A stretch of DNA of 7,005 nucleotides from an uncultured Terriglobus sp. GTDB taxonomy: Bacteria > Acidobacteriota > Terriglobia > Terriglobales > Acidobacteriaceae. The notes under the pieces were generated by a model that searched no databases, had not been told where the DNA came from, and saw nothing but the letters and a program-made list of their open reading frames with translations. Positions within the stretch are counted from its first letter, which is position 1. Every line of letters begins with the position of its first letter. This document shows, piece after piece, positions 1 through 6,352 of the stretch. The position numbers and the translations under genes were made by a program. The DNA lies in assembly GCA_937871605.1 (NCBI GenBank), contig CALMRM010000011.1, positions 2,833 to 9,837 on the forward strand, written 5' to 3'.

Positions 1-688
1 AACCGATACAGGCGTCCACGCGGCGGGGCAAACTGTCTCGCTGACGCTGCAGGCGAATATCCCGGCAGAGCGGCTGCTGCGTGCGCTCAACCGCAGGCTA
101 CCTTCGTCGATCCGCGTGGTGGCAGCACAGCCTGCCTCGCTGGACTTCCACGCACGCGCCGGTGTCTTGCACAAAACGTATGAATACCGCATCTTTCAAC
201 GCCGCAGGCCGGGCAGCAAGGACGAGGCGATCTGCCTGCCTGCGGTGTCGCGCTATGCGTGGGACTGCCGCTGGCCGCTGCACGTCGCGCCGATGCAGGC
301 TGCCGCAGAGCACCTCATAGGTACGCACGACTTTACCTCGTTTGCGGCCAGGGACCCGGACAGGGCTCAGCGGCAGGCAGAGCTAGGCGCCGACAACACC
401 CGCACCATCTTCCACTCGAACTGGCACCAGCAAGAGGACTCTCTGTTGGTGTACCGCGTCACCGGCAGCGGCTTTCTGCACCACATGGTGCGCAACATCG
501 TGGGCACGTGTGTACTGGCTGGCGCGAGCAGGGTGGCCCCGGCACGGATACCCACCATCCTCCGTGCGCGTAATCGCCAAGAGGCCGGCCCTACAGCACC
601 GCCGCAGGGCTTGCACCTGGTGCATGTGGTGTACACCGCGAGTGCAACAAACCCTGCTGCAGCCCCGCCGCCACGGGTCGCCGTATGA
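1..688 (+). CDS. truA: tRNA pseudouridine(38-40) synthase TruA, 5'-truncated by the window edge
   Basis: The reading frame is open from base 2, and 228 residues are visible before TGA at 686-688. TruA isomerises uridines 38-40 of the tRNA anticodon arm to pseudouridine in the cytoplasm. The first visible residues are TDTGVHA, the core of the TruA catalytic motif (R-T-D-x-G-V-H-A). The Asp at bases 5-7 is therefore the expected catalytic nucleophile, equivalent to E. coli Asp60, and the preceding Arg is just off the edge. Further family marks are HKTYEYRIF near visible residue 60, FLHHMVRNIVG at about 158-168 and GPTAPPQGLHLV at about 196-207. By comparison with the E. coli enzyme, about 55-60 N-terminal residues are missing. 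A short Ala/Pro-rich tail follows the conserved end. The stop overlaps the next gene in an ATGA. The family call is firm; the true start cannot be seen. Confidence 0.96.
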   Translation, partial: TDTGVHAAGQTVSLTLQANIPAERLLRALNRRLPSSIRVVAAQPASLDFHARAGVLHKTYEYRIFQRRRPGSKDEAICLPAVSRYAWDCRWPLHVAPMQAAAEHLIGTHDFTSFAARDPDRAQRQAELGADNTRTIFHSNWHQQEDSLLVYRVTGSGFLHHMVRNIVGTCVLAGASRVAPARIPTILRARNRQEAGPTAPPQGLHLVHVVYTASATNPAAAPPPRVAV

Positions 689-1923
689 TTTTTCGCGATG
701 GTGACCGCGCGTTGCAGCCACACCTGCGCGTTGCCCGCGTGGCAGAGATGCCGGGTGTACACCGCGCCTTTCGTTGGCTGCACCTGCAGGAACAACGCAT
801 CCTCGGATGGCAGCGCGAACTGGTCGCTATCCCGGCTCCACCGTTTGGCGAAGCCCCACGTGCCTTGTGGATGGCGGAGCGGATGCGCGAGCTCGGTCTG
901 CATAACGCCTCGCTGGACGACGAAGGCAATGCACTCGCGTTTCTGCGTCCCGACGACGGCACAGACCCCCTGGTCATGCTGTCTGCCCACCTGGACACCG
1001 TCTTCCCCGCGGGTACGCCGCTCACGGTGCGTACGGAAGACACGGTACTGCATGCGCCCGGCGCAGCCGACAACGGTGCAGGTCTGGTCGGCCTGCTTGC
1101 AATTGCTGCCGCCTTGCAGGCCGGCGAGCTCCAGACCGGCACCAATGTGCTCTTCGCAGCCAACGTGGGCGAAGAGGCAGAAGGCAATCTGCGCGGCATG
1201 CGCCATCTCTTTACGCGGTCCCCGCTGGCAGACCGCATCCTTGGCACAGTGGCGTTAGAGGGTGCGGGCGTGGAGACCGTGGTGACGCGCGGCCTAGGCA
1301 GCCGCCGCTTTCGCGTGGAGATCGATGGTCCGGGCGGTCACGCTTGGACGGACGCTACCGTTCCGAATCCCATCACGGTGCTGGCTGCAGCCATCACGGC
1401 TCTCACTGCGCAGCCGCTGCCCACGCGGCCCCGGACCACGCTCAACGTCGGCGAGATCACGGGCGGCACCTCCGTCACGGCGGTGCCTCAGTCCGCTGCT
1501 GCCACCTTCGATCTGCGATCCATCGACGCGGGTGAGCTGCTGGCGCTGGAGGTCCGGCTCTACCGCGCCGTTGAGGACGCCGTACAGCGCGCCAACCACG
1601 CCGGCAGCGCACCCCTCCGCGCAACGGTCACCCTGATCGGCGACCGGCCTGCGGGCGCGCTGCTGCCGCACTCCCGCTTGCTGCAATCCGTGCAGGCGGT
1701 AGACCGGCACCTGCGCCTCCGGACGGAAGAGCGGCTCGGCTCGACCGACGCCAACATTCCCCTTGCCCTGGGCCGCGAGGCCATCGCCATCGGGGCGGGC
1801 GGCAGCGCGGGCGGCATCCACACCACGCGCGAATGGTATGACTCGCGTGGCCGCGACCTTGCCCTGCGCCGCGTCCTTCTCCTGCTGGTCGATTTTTGCA
1901 ACAGCGTCCGTACCGAACCGTGA
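685..1923 (+). CDS. M20-family metallopeptidase (PepT/CPG2-like zinc exopeptidase)
   Basis: This 412-residue protein has the complete co-catalytic metal-site signature of M20 peptidases. His102 and Asp104 lie in SAHLDTVFP, the bridging Asp129 in GAADNGAG, the catalytic Glu163 and metal ligand Glu164 in NVGEEAEGN, a further ligand Glu192 in ALEGAG, and the last His379 in GIHTTREWYD. The central lid/dimerisation domain is marked by GPGGHAW (His219) and FDLRS (Arg278). Such enzymes are mostly cytoplasmic and cleave small peptides or acyl-amino acids. No signal peptide is visible, and the substrate cannot be told from sequence. The start ATG at 685 overlaps the truA stop (ATGA), and the upstream bases hold no good Shine-Dalgarno, which favours translational coupling. 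An internal ATG at 748 (residue 22) is an alternative start, as the conserved part begins near residue 28. Length is normal for the family. Confidence 0.9.
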   Translation: MIFRDGDRALQPHLRVARVAEMPGVHRAFRWLHLQEQRILGWQRELVAIPAPPFGEAPRALWMAERMRELGLHNASLDDEGNALAFLRPDDGTDPLVMLSAHLDTVFPAGTPLTVRTEDTVLHAPGAADNGAGLVGLLAIAAALQAGELQTGTNVLFAANVGEEAEGNLRGMRHLFTRSPLADRILGTVALEGAGVETVVTRGLGSRRFRVEIDGPGGHAWTDATVPNPITVLAAAITALTAQPLPTRPRTTLNVGEITGGTSVTAVPQSAAATFDLRSIDAGELLALEVRLYRAVEDAVQRANHAGSAPLRATVTLIGDRPAGALLPHSRLLQSVQAVDRHLRLRTEERLGSTDANIPLALGREAIAIGAGGSAGGIHTTREWYDSRGRDLALRRVLLLLVDFCNSVRTEP

Positions 1924-2056
1924 ACGCAGCGTCGAGAGTAGGCGTCGCAGCCCAGCCGATGGTGGGCAACCGATAGAGATTGCGCATTCTTTCTGGGAAG
2001 GTTCGCTCACCTCCCACGCATACAAATGGGGCAGAAAGGCGTCTAAATCCCAGACC

Positions 2057-2073
2057 GGCCTGAGACACAGGCC
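2057..2073 (+). promoter_or_regulatory. Short perfect hairpin in the htrA leader
   Basis: GGCCTG (2057-2062) and CAGGCC (2068-2073) form a perfect 6-bp stem with loop AGACA. It ends 34 nt before the htrA ATG. No T-run follows, so it is not a terminator; it could be an element of the mRNA leader or chance in GC-rich DNA. The rest of the 184-nt gap (1924-2107) also holds GCCCA/TGGGC at 1950-1967, a stem with one bulge, and no confident promoter boxes. Confidence 0.3.
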
Positions 2074-2107
2074 ACACGCTGTACTGACTGAGGACACGAC
2101 AAACCAC

Positions 2108-3724
2108 ATGGAACCGCATACGTCCTTCTCCGAGAAGATTCGCGCACACCGGCTGGCTACGAGCTTTGTGCTGCTTGGAACGCTTTCCGCCGGCGTGCTT
2201 GCCGGTTCGCTGCTCACGGGCACGGTGCACGGTGCACAACAGAAGGTAGACACCTCTGACGCCACGCCGTTGCGCGTCCCGCCCGTTGTCTCAGAGGCAA
2301 ACCAGTTCACCAAAATCGCAAAAGAAGTCGGCCCTGCGGTCGTCAACATCAACACCGAATCGCTGCCCAAGCAGAGCACCAACCCGCATGCCTCTCGTGG
2401 CAACCGGCGCGGGCAACAGGGCGATCCCGGTGACATGCAGGATTTTTTCAATCGCTTCTTCGGCGGCCAGGGTGGTGGCGGCGGAGATGACGACGATGAT
2501 GGTGGTCCGGCAGGTGGTGAGCGTCGGGCCCTTGGCTCTGGCTTCATCGTCGATTCGCGTGGCTACATCGTGACCAACAATCACGTGGTGGACAAGGCAG
2601 ACAAGATCAACGTCAAGCTCTCCACCGACTCAGAGAATGATCCGGGCCGTCCCGCGCATGTCATCGGCGTCGACAAGGACACCGACATTGCTGTGATCAA
2701 GATCGACGCTCCGCAGGCCCTGCCAACGGTCAAGCTGGGCAACTCTGACGGCTCGCAGGTGGGCGACTGGGTACTCGCGATCGGCAGCCCCTTTAGCCTG
2801 TCGCAGACGGTCACGGCGGGCATCGTCTCTGCCAAGAACCGCGTGGACCCGAGCGGTGGTGGCAGCCAGTTTCAGAAGTTCATTCAGACGGACGCGGCCA
2901 TTAATCCTGGCAACTCCGGCGGCCCGCTGCTTGACATGTCCGGCCAGGTCATCGGTGTTAACACCGCCATCTATACGCAGTCCATGGGTTCGGTGGGCGT
3001 CGGCTTTGCGGTGCCATCCAACACGGTCATCAATGTGTACAACATGCTGGTCTCGCCAGACCACAAGGTCGTTCGCGGTAGCATCGGCATCAGCTTCCAG
3101 CCGCGCATGTCCTCCTCGGTCAGCCGTGTCTATGGTTTCGCCAATGGCGGTGTGTTGGTGGCATCCGTCACACCTGGATTCCCTGCTGACAAGGCAGGCA
3201 TACGCAAGCAGGACGTCATTACCGCAATCGACGGCCAGCCTGTGAAGGACGGCGACGACCTTGTTTCCAACATTTCGCCGCGCCGCCCTGGATCGACGGT
3301 ACACCTGACCTACCTGCGCGATGGCAAGCAGAACCAGGCCACGGTGACGATTGCGGACCGCGCCGAGATGGTCGCGAAAACCGATGGTGTGAGTGACGAC
3401 GATGGTTCCAGTTCCCCCGACGTTCCAGACGTTGCACAGGATCGGCTCGGCATGTCCGTCAGCGCTCTTCCTGGGGAGGTCGCCTCTCGTCTCAAGGTGA
3501 GTGGTGGTGTGGTCGTTAATGCTGTCAAGCCCGGTTCTTTCGCCGATGACCTGCCGCTCAGCAAGGGCGACATCATTACCGAAATCAATCGCAAACCGGT
3601 GACGGACCTCAACACGTTCCGTGCTGCGGTTCGTTCGCTCAAGTCAGGCGACGACGTGGTCTTCGCCGTCCGGCCGTCGCAGTCGCGGGGTAACTCGAAT
3701 CTGGTGGGTGGACGGCTGCCGTAA
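2108..3724 (+). CDS. htrA: Do/HtrA-type periplasmic serine endoprotease with two PDZ domains
   Basis: This is a complete 538-residue DegP/DegQ/MucD-like protease, which by family knowledge degrades or refolds damaged envelope proteins outside the inner membrane. A hydrophobic segment at residues 16-38 is a signal peptide or N-terminal anchor; no lipobox Cys is seen. The trypsin-like domain (about 65-315) has a full catalytic triad: His159 in NNHVV, Asp193 in DTDIAVIK and Ser270 in GNSGGPL. PDZ1 spans about 325-420 and PDZ2 about 446-525. Residues 120-137 form a run of Gly and Asp just ahead of LGSGFIV, in the place of the regulatory LA loop of DegP. ATG 2108 was chosen because the anchor follows directly. 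The frame is open back to 1763, but the extra part reads through the M20 gene and looks like no signal. A GAGGA at 2090-2094 lies 13 nt upstream, a long spacing for a Shine-Dalgarno. A stem-loop follows the stop. Confidence 0.94.
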   Translation: MEPHTSFSEKIRAHRLATSFVLLGTLSAGVLAGSLLTGTVHGAQQKVDTSDATPLRVPPVVSEANQFTKIAKEVGPAVVNINTESLPKQSTNPHASRGNRRGQQGDPGDMQDFFNRFFGGQGGGGGDDDDDGGPAGGERRALGSGFIVDSRGYIVTNNHVVDKADKINVKLSTDSENDPGRPAHVIGVDKDTDIAVIKIDAPQALPTVKLGNSDGSQVGDWVLAIGSPFSLSQTVTAGIVSAKNRVDPSGGGSQFQKFIQTDAAINPGNSGGPLLDMSGQVIGVNTAIYTQSMGSVGVGFAVPSNTVINVYNMLVSPDHKVVRGSIGISFQPRMSSSVSRVYGFANGGVLVASVTPGFPADKAGIRKQDVITAIDGQPVKDGDDLVSNISPRRPGSTVHLTYLRDGKQNQATVTIADRAEMVAKTDGVSDDDGSSSPDVPDVAQDRLGMSVSALPGEVASRLKVSGGVVVNAVKPGSFADDLPLSKGDIITEINRKPVTDLNTFRAAVRSLKSGDDVVFAVRPSQSRGNSNLVGGRLP

Positions 3725-3739
3725 CGTTCCGGTGACCGC

Positions 3740-3769
3740 AGGGGCAGCCGGTTTCTATCGGCTGCCTCT
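3740..3769 (+). terminator. Stem-loop terminator after htrA
   Basis: Bases 3740-3750 pair with 3759-3769 to give an 11-bp stem (one G-T pair) with an 8-nt loop. Its core is GGCAGCCG/CGGCTGCC. It starts 16 nt after the htrA stop. The downstream bases (3770-3779) are only moderately T-rich and have no long T-run, so it may stop transcription imperfectly or mainly stabilise the 3' end of the mRNA. Confidence 0.65.
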
Positions 3770-3789
3770 TGCCGTTTCGCCGGCGGCAC

Positions 3790-3819
3790 TTGCTTGCGTG
3801 TACATCGAAGTTGGATACT
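3790..3819 (+). promoter_or_regulatory. Possible sigma-70-type promoter for the small secreted protein gene
   Basis: TTGCTT (3790-3795, 3/6 to the -35 consensus) is followed after 18 nt by GATACT (3814-3819, 4/6 to the -10 consensus). The site lies between the htrA terminator-like hairpin and the next gene, where a promoter is expected. The match is weak and by eye only. Confidence 0.3.
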
Positions 3820-3867
3820 GTCGTACGACGGGTCCACCGTGCAGGACCTCTGGGAACAATGCAGAAC

Positions 3868-3871
3868 AGGA
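3868..3871 (+). promoter_or_regulatory. Ribosome binding site supporting a GTG start at 3881
   Basis: AGGA sits 9 nt before GTG 3881. A second, weaker purine patch, AAGG at 3888-3891, sits 10 nt before ATG 3902. The first gives a protein with a short charged n-region before the hydrophobic segment and is preferred. Confidence 0.4.
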
Positions 3872-3880
3872 TGTGTAATA

Positions 3881-4291
3881 GTGCACCAAGGCAGTCGTTA
3901 CATGCTGGTGTTTGCCCTCCTTGCAGCCTCGTTGAGCGCTGATGCCTCTTACCTTCGGAGGGCAACAACATCTGCCAAGCACAAGCATGGCAAGCAAGCC
4001 AGGTCCACGCATGCGAGCCAGGCGGGCACCGCTAAGCCGCGCGCCATTGACGACACGCGAGCGACTGAGATTCAAACGGCGTTGGTAAAGGCTGGGTACC
4101 TGCAGGAAGTGACCGGACACTGGGACACCACCAGCCAGGCTGCCATGCAGAAGCTACAGTCCGACAACGGATGGCAGACGAAGATGATTCCTGATTCGAG
4201 GGCACTCATCAAGCTAGGATTGGGACCAGGCGCACCACCTCAGACCGGTCGGCCACCCGCGTCACAGGCCGTCCCGGCCAGCGGGCAGTGA
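3881..4291 (+). CDS. Small exported protein with a putative peptidoglycan-binding domain
   Basis: The protein has 136 residues from GTG 3881, or 129 from ATG 3902. Residues 1-23 look like a signal peptide: Arg6, hydrophobic MLVFALLAASL, then SADAS as a likely cleavage site. A basic linker at 25-55, rich in Lys, His, Ser and Ala, follows. Residues 58-115 fit the PG_binding_1 pattern, with IQTALVKAGYL, a T-G-H-W-D turn, an AAMQKLQSDNGW helix and a final SRALIKLGLG. The tail from 116 is Pro/Ala/Gly/Gln-rich. By family knowledge this fold binds cell-wall peptidoglycan. No enzymatic domain is attached, so any role as a wall anchor or hydrolase helper is inference. The gene sits alone between the htrA terminator and a convergent ftsB-like gene whose stop is 5 nt away. 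The frame is open back to 3794, but that longer N-terminus lacks signal character. Confidence 0.8.
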   Translation: MHQGSRYMLVFALLAASLSADASYLRRATTSAKHKHGKQARSTHASQAGTAKPRAIDDTRATEIQTALVKAGYLQEVTGHWDTTSQAAMQKLQSDNGWQTKMIPDSRALIKLGLGPGAPPQTGRPPASQAVPASGQ

Positions 4292-4296
4292 GTGAG

Positions 4297-4626
4297 TTAC
4301 GGACGCAAGCGCCCAGCCGGTAACGTGTAGATGACCTCGCCGGGCCGGGTATAGTGCAGCGCCTCGCGTGCCTCATGCTCCACCGCGTCAGGATCTTGCG
4401 TGAGCCGGTCGACATGGTTCTTCAACTGGCGGTTCTCCCCCTGCAGTGTCACCGATTGCTGCCGCAGATCCTGTAATTGCGATCGCTTGGCACGGTAGGC
4501 AATGACCCCGTTACGCCCAAAGATGACATGGAAGCCAAGGACCACCGCCAGCACAAGCACGGCACAGGTGGCGATGCGACGTCGCGCGCCGAACACAGCG
4601 CGGCCCGCAGAGCGGATGAAAAACAT
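4297..4626 (-). CDS. ftsB: Septum formation initiator, FtsB/DivIC family
   Basis: This is a 109-residue bitopic membrane protein. A basic N-terminus (FGARRRIAT) is followed by one membrane segment at about 18-37. A heptad-like coiled coil with LQGENRQLKNHVDRL runs over about 42-76. The C-terminal block DPDAVEHEAREALHYTRPGEVIY matches the DP-x-x-IE-x-x-AR-x-x-L pattern of the family. FtsB/DivIC proteins join FtsL and FtsQ/DivIB in the divisome and help activate septal wall synthesis. ATG 4626 was chosen because GAGG lies 4 nt upstream on the - strand. A GTG at 4665 would give 122 residues but has no good ribosome site. The family is clear; which subfamily (FtsB or DivIC) is not resolved. It is tail-to-tail with the exported wall-binding-like protein and divergent from bioY. 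Confidence 0.87.
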   Translation of the reverse strand: MFFIRSAGRAVFGARRRIATCAVLVLAVVLGFHVIFGRNGVIAYRAKRSQLQDLRQQSVTLQGENRQLKNHVDRLTQDPDAVEHEAREALHYTRPGEVIYTLPAGRLRP

Positions 4627-4706
4627 CGCGCCTCGGCGGCTGTGGTGTTGGCCTTTGACATTCACCCGTCCAGTAGAGCGCCATCACCCCACAACATGCA
4701 AGGCAC

Positions 4707-4722
4707 GTACCGTTGGAGGTAC
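4707..4722. repeat. Small inverted repeat GTACC-N6-GGTAC in the ftsB/bioY divergent region
   Basis: GTACC (4707-4711) and GGTAC (4718-4722) face each other across 6 nt. A third GGTAC occurs at 4810-4814, just past the bioY -10 box. This arrangement could be a regulator site between two divergent genes, but 5-bp arms are short enough to be chance. Confidence 0.25.
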
Positions 4723-4799
4723 CCTGCGCATGTGTCGAAGGTGACGATTCCACGGCTGCGATCCGTCCCGCAGCTGGTATGTGTGCCGGTCCACGGCGC

Positions 4800-4805
4800 T
4801 ACAAT
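4800..4805 (+). promoter_or_regulatory. Probable -10 box upstream of bioY
   Basis: TACAAT matches the -10 consensus at 5 of 6 positions and lies 30 nt before the bioY ATG, giving a short leader. No clear -35 box is found 16-18 nt upstream (region 4776-4783), so an activator or a relaxed -35 requirement would be needed. A purine-rich stretch, GGAGAGG (4815-4821), follows. Confidence 0.45.
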
Positions 4806-4835
4806 GGAAGGTACGGAGAGGTTGAAGAGTACGTG

Positions 4836-5429
4836 ATGCGCCCGACACAGTTAGCACCTTTTTCTAACACCCGGGCGTTCCCGTCCGTGGTCCACTCCCG
4901 CGCGGCGCTGTTTGCGGCCCAGGTTCTGATCGGCAGCTTGTTTGTAGCGTTGTGCTCGCACCTGGCTCTGCCCATTCCGTTTACACCGGTGCCACTTACC
5001 ATGCAGCCCTTCGCGGTGCTGTTGGTAGGCATGCTCTTTGGGCCGTGGACTGGCTTTGCGACACTGCTGGTGTACCTGTGCGAGGGCGCTTCAGGCCTAC
5101 CCGTCTTTACGCCGATGGGGCTACCCGGCATGGCGCGCCTGCTGGGACCAACCGGCGGCTACCTGCTGTCGTACCCCTTTGCCGCAGCACTCGCAGGAAG
5201 TGTTCGCAGGCTGCAACCCGGCATTTTCCTGCAGCATCTGGCCACCGGTGCCGCCGCCTTGCTGGTGGTGTACACCTCCGGCTCGCTCTGGCTGGCGCAC
5301 ACCCTGCACGTACCCTTCATCGCCGCTCTGTCTGCTGCAGTTCTCCCCTTTGCAGCGACAGACGTGGTCAAGGTAGGCGCAGCTGCCGGTCTTGCACTCG
5401 CTTTCCGCCCGGGCGGCGAACGCAGCTAG
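4836..5429 (+). CDS. bioY: Biotin transporter BioY (ECF S component)
   Basis: This 197-residue, highly hydrophobic protein has about six membrane segments, the usual size and form for BioY. Family marks are FTPVPLTMQ (49-57), EGASGLPVF (83-91), LLGPTGGYLLSYPF (102-115) and the C-terminal D-V-V-K at 176-179. BioY binds biotin in the inner membrane and brings it in, either with an energising EcfT/EcfA module or, in some organisms, on its own. No EcfT or ATPase gene is in this window. ATG 4836 is preferred: GAAG at 4824-4827 lies 8 nt upstream, and the family's usual N-terminus fits. GTG 4833 is directly in front and in frame. The open frame extends to 4713, but that part overlaps the promoter and has no BioY character. 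The gene for MqnD follows 53 nt later on the same strand. Confidence 0.92.
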   Translation: MRPTQLAPFSNTRAFPSVVHSRAALFAAQVLIGSLFVALCSHLALPIPFTPVPLTMQPFAVLLVGMLFGPWTGFATLLVYLCEGASGLPVFTPMGLPGMARLLGPTGGYLLSYPFAAALAGSVRRLQPGIFLQHLATGAAALLVVYTSGSLWLAHTLHVPFIAALSAAVLPFAATDVVKVGAAAGLALAFRPGGERS

Positions 5430-5482
5430 TCCGCTCTAGACCACTTTCTTACCTTCGACACTGCAGTTAGGATCTGTTCCCC

Positions 5483-6340
5483 ATGAGTACTGTTGCGACC
5501 CCGGTGCGCGAGATCAAAATCGCGCACAGCCCCGACTCAGACGATGCCTTCATGTTTTATGGCCTTGCCACGAACAAGGTACGTGTACCGGGCTACAAGT
5601 TCACTCACGTCCTCACGGACATCGAGACGCTGAACCAGCGCGCGATCAACGATCCGTACTACGACGTCACCGCCATCTCCTTCCACGCGTACCCGTATCT
5701 GCAGCAGGAATACGCGCTCATGGCATGCGGCGGCTCTGTAGGCGAAGGTTACGGCCCCATGATCGTCGCACCACGCAAGTACACGCTGGACGACATCCGT
5801 ACACTCCGCATCGCGGTACCCGGCACGCTGACCACCGCGTACCTGACGCTGAAGCTGTTCGCACCCGACGTAGAAACGGTGACAGTGCCCTTCGACCAGA
5901 TCATTCCCCGTGTGAACGCCGGAGAGTTCGAGGCTGGCCTCATCATCCACGAAGGCCAGCTCACGTATGGTGAGAGTGGCCTGCACAAAATCCTTGACAT
6001 GGGGCAGTGGTGGCGTGACCAGACCGGTGGCCTGCCGCTGCCGCTGGGCGGCAACGCCATTCGACGCTCACTCGGCCCTGAAGCCATGCGAATCACCACG
6101 CAGGCGCTGCGCGACTCCATTCAGCACGCCCTCGACGATCGTCCAGCTGCGCTCGAGTATGCCATGCAGTTTGCCCGCGATCTCGATACGTCCCTGGCAA
6201 ACAAGTTTGTCGGCATGTACGTCAACGAACGCACGTTGAACTACGGTGACGATGGACGCAGGGCCATTCACACCCTGTTGGACATGGGGTACGAGCGCGG
6301 CATTATTCCGCATCGCGCGCAGATCGACTTCATCGACTAG
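5483..6340 (+). CDS. mqnD: MqnD-like 1,4-dihydroxy-6-naphthoate synthase (MqnA/MqnD/SBP family)
   Basis: This 285-residue protein has the periplasmic-binding-protein type II fold of the MqnA/MqnD family but no signal peptide, so it should be a cytoplasmic enzyme. MqnD converts cyclic dehypoxanthine futalosine to 1,4-dihydroxy-6-naphthoate in the futalosine route to menaquinone. Visible marks are HSPDSDDAFMFYGL (15-28), DIETLNQRAI (46-55), AVPGTLTTAYLTLKLF (111-126), GLIIHE (152-157) and LPLPLGGNAI (184-193). His156 in GLIIHE corresponds to the histidine proposed as catalytic base in the Thermus enzyme. The N-terminal block differs from the SPCPNDTF form I recall for that enzyme (SPDSDDAF here), so a related function cannot be excluded. 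The start ATG 5483 has AGGA at 5469-5472, 10 nt upstream. It may be cotranscribed with bioY. No other menaquinone gene is in the window. Confidence 0.8.
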   Translation: MSTVATPVREIKIAHSPDSDDAFMFYGLATNKVRVPGYKFTHVLTDIETLNQRAINDPYYDVTAISFHAYPYLQQEYALMACGGSVGEGYGPMIVAPRKYTLDDIRTLRIAVPGTLTTAYLTLKLFAPDVETVTVPFDQIIPRVNAGEFEAGLIIHEGQLTYGESGLHKILDMGQWWRDQTGGLPLPLGGNAIRRSLGPEAMRITTQALRDSIQHALDDRPAALEYAMQFARDLDTSLANKFVGMYVNERTLNYGDDGRRAIHTLLDMGYERGIIPHRAQIDFID

Positions 6341-6352
6341 CGCTTTTCGACT

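Noticed and set aside
367..1247. Long - strand open frames (279 and 218 codons) opposite truA and the M20 gene
   Set aside because: The translations show no family motif and are Arg/Ala/Cys/Ser-rich shadows, while the + strand frames carry complete catalytic motifs.
2040..2047. CGTCTAAA as an ECF-sigma-like -10 box before htrA
   Set aside because: No GGAAC-like -35 element lies 15-18 nt upstream; the nearest GGAAG is about 39 nt away.
1763..2107. An N-terminal extension of HtrA by 115 codons
   Set aside because: It reads out of frame through the M20 coding sequence and has no export signal; the anchor begins right after ATG 2108.
2221..2236. Repeated GTGCAC (cacggtgcacggtgcac) near the htrA signal region
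   Set aside because: It is in coding sequence, short, and explained by the encoded residues TVHGAQ; no sign of a regulatory or mobile-element boundary.
1294..2547. A 417-codon open frame on the - strand spanning the end of the M20 gene and the start of htrA
   Set aside because: It lies opposite two well-supported genes, crosses their intergenic gap and has a low-complexity Pro/Ser-rich N-terminus. It is a composition shadow in GC-rich DNA.
3794..3880. A longer N-terminus for the peptidoglycan-binding-like protein
   Set aside because: The added residues push the hydrophobic signal segment inward and lack a ribosome site; GTG 3881 or ATG 3902 fits better.
4713..4835. An N-terminal extension of BioY
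   Set aside because: It would overlap the TACAAT promoter box and encodes a non-hydrophobic stretch not seen in the family.
4850..4868. GTTAG-N9-CTAAC dyad at the start of bioY as a possible biotin repressor operator
   Set aside because: It lies inside the coding sequence, has only 5-bp arms and does not match the BirA operator form; most likely chance.
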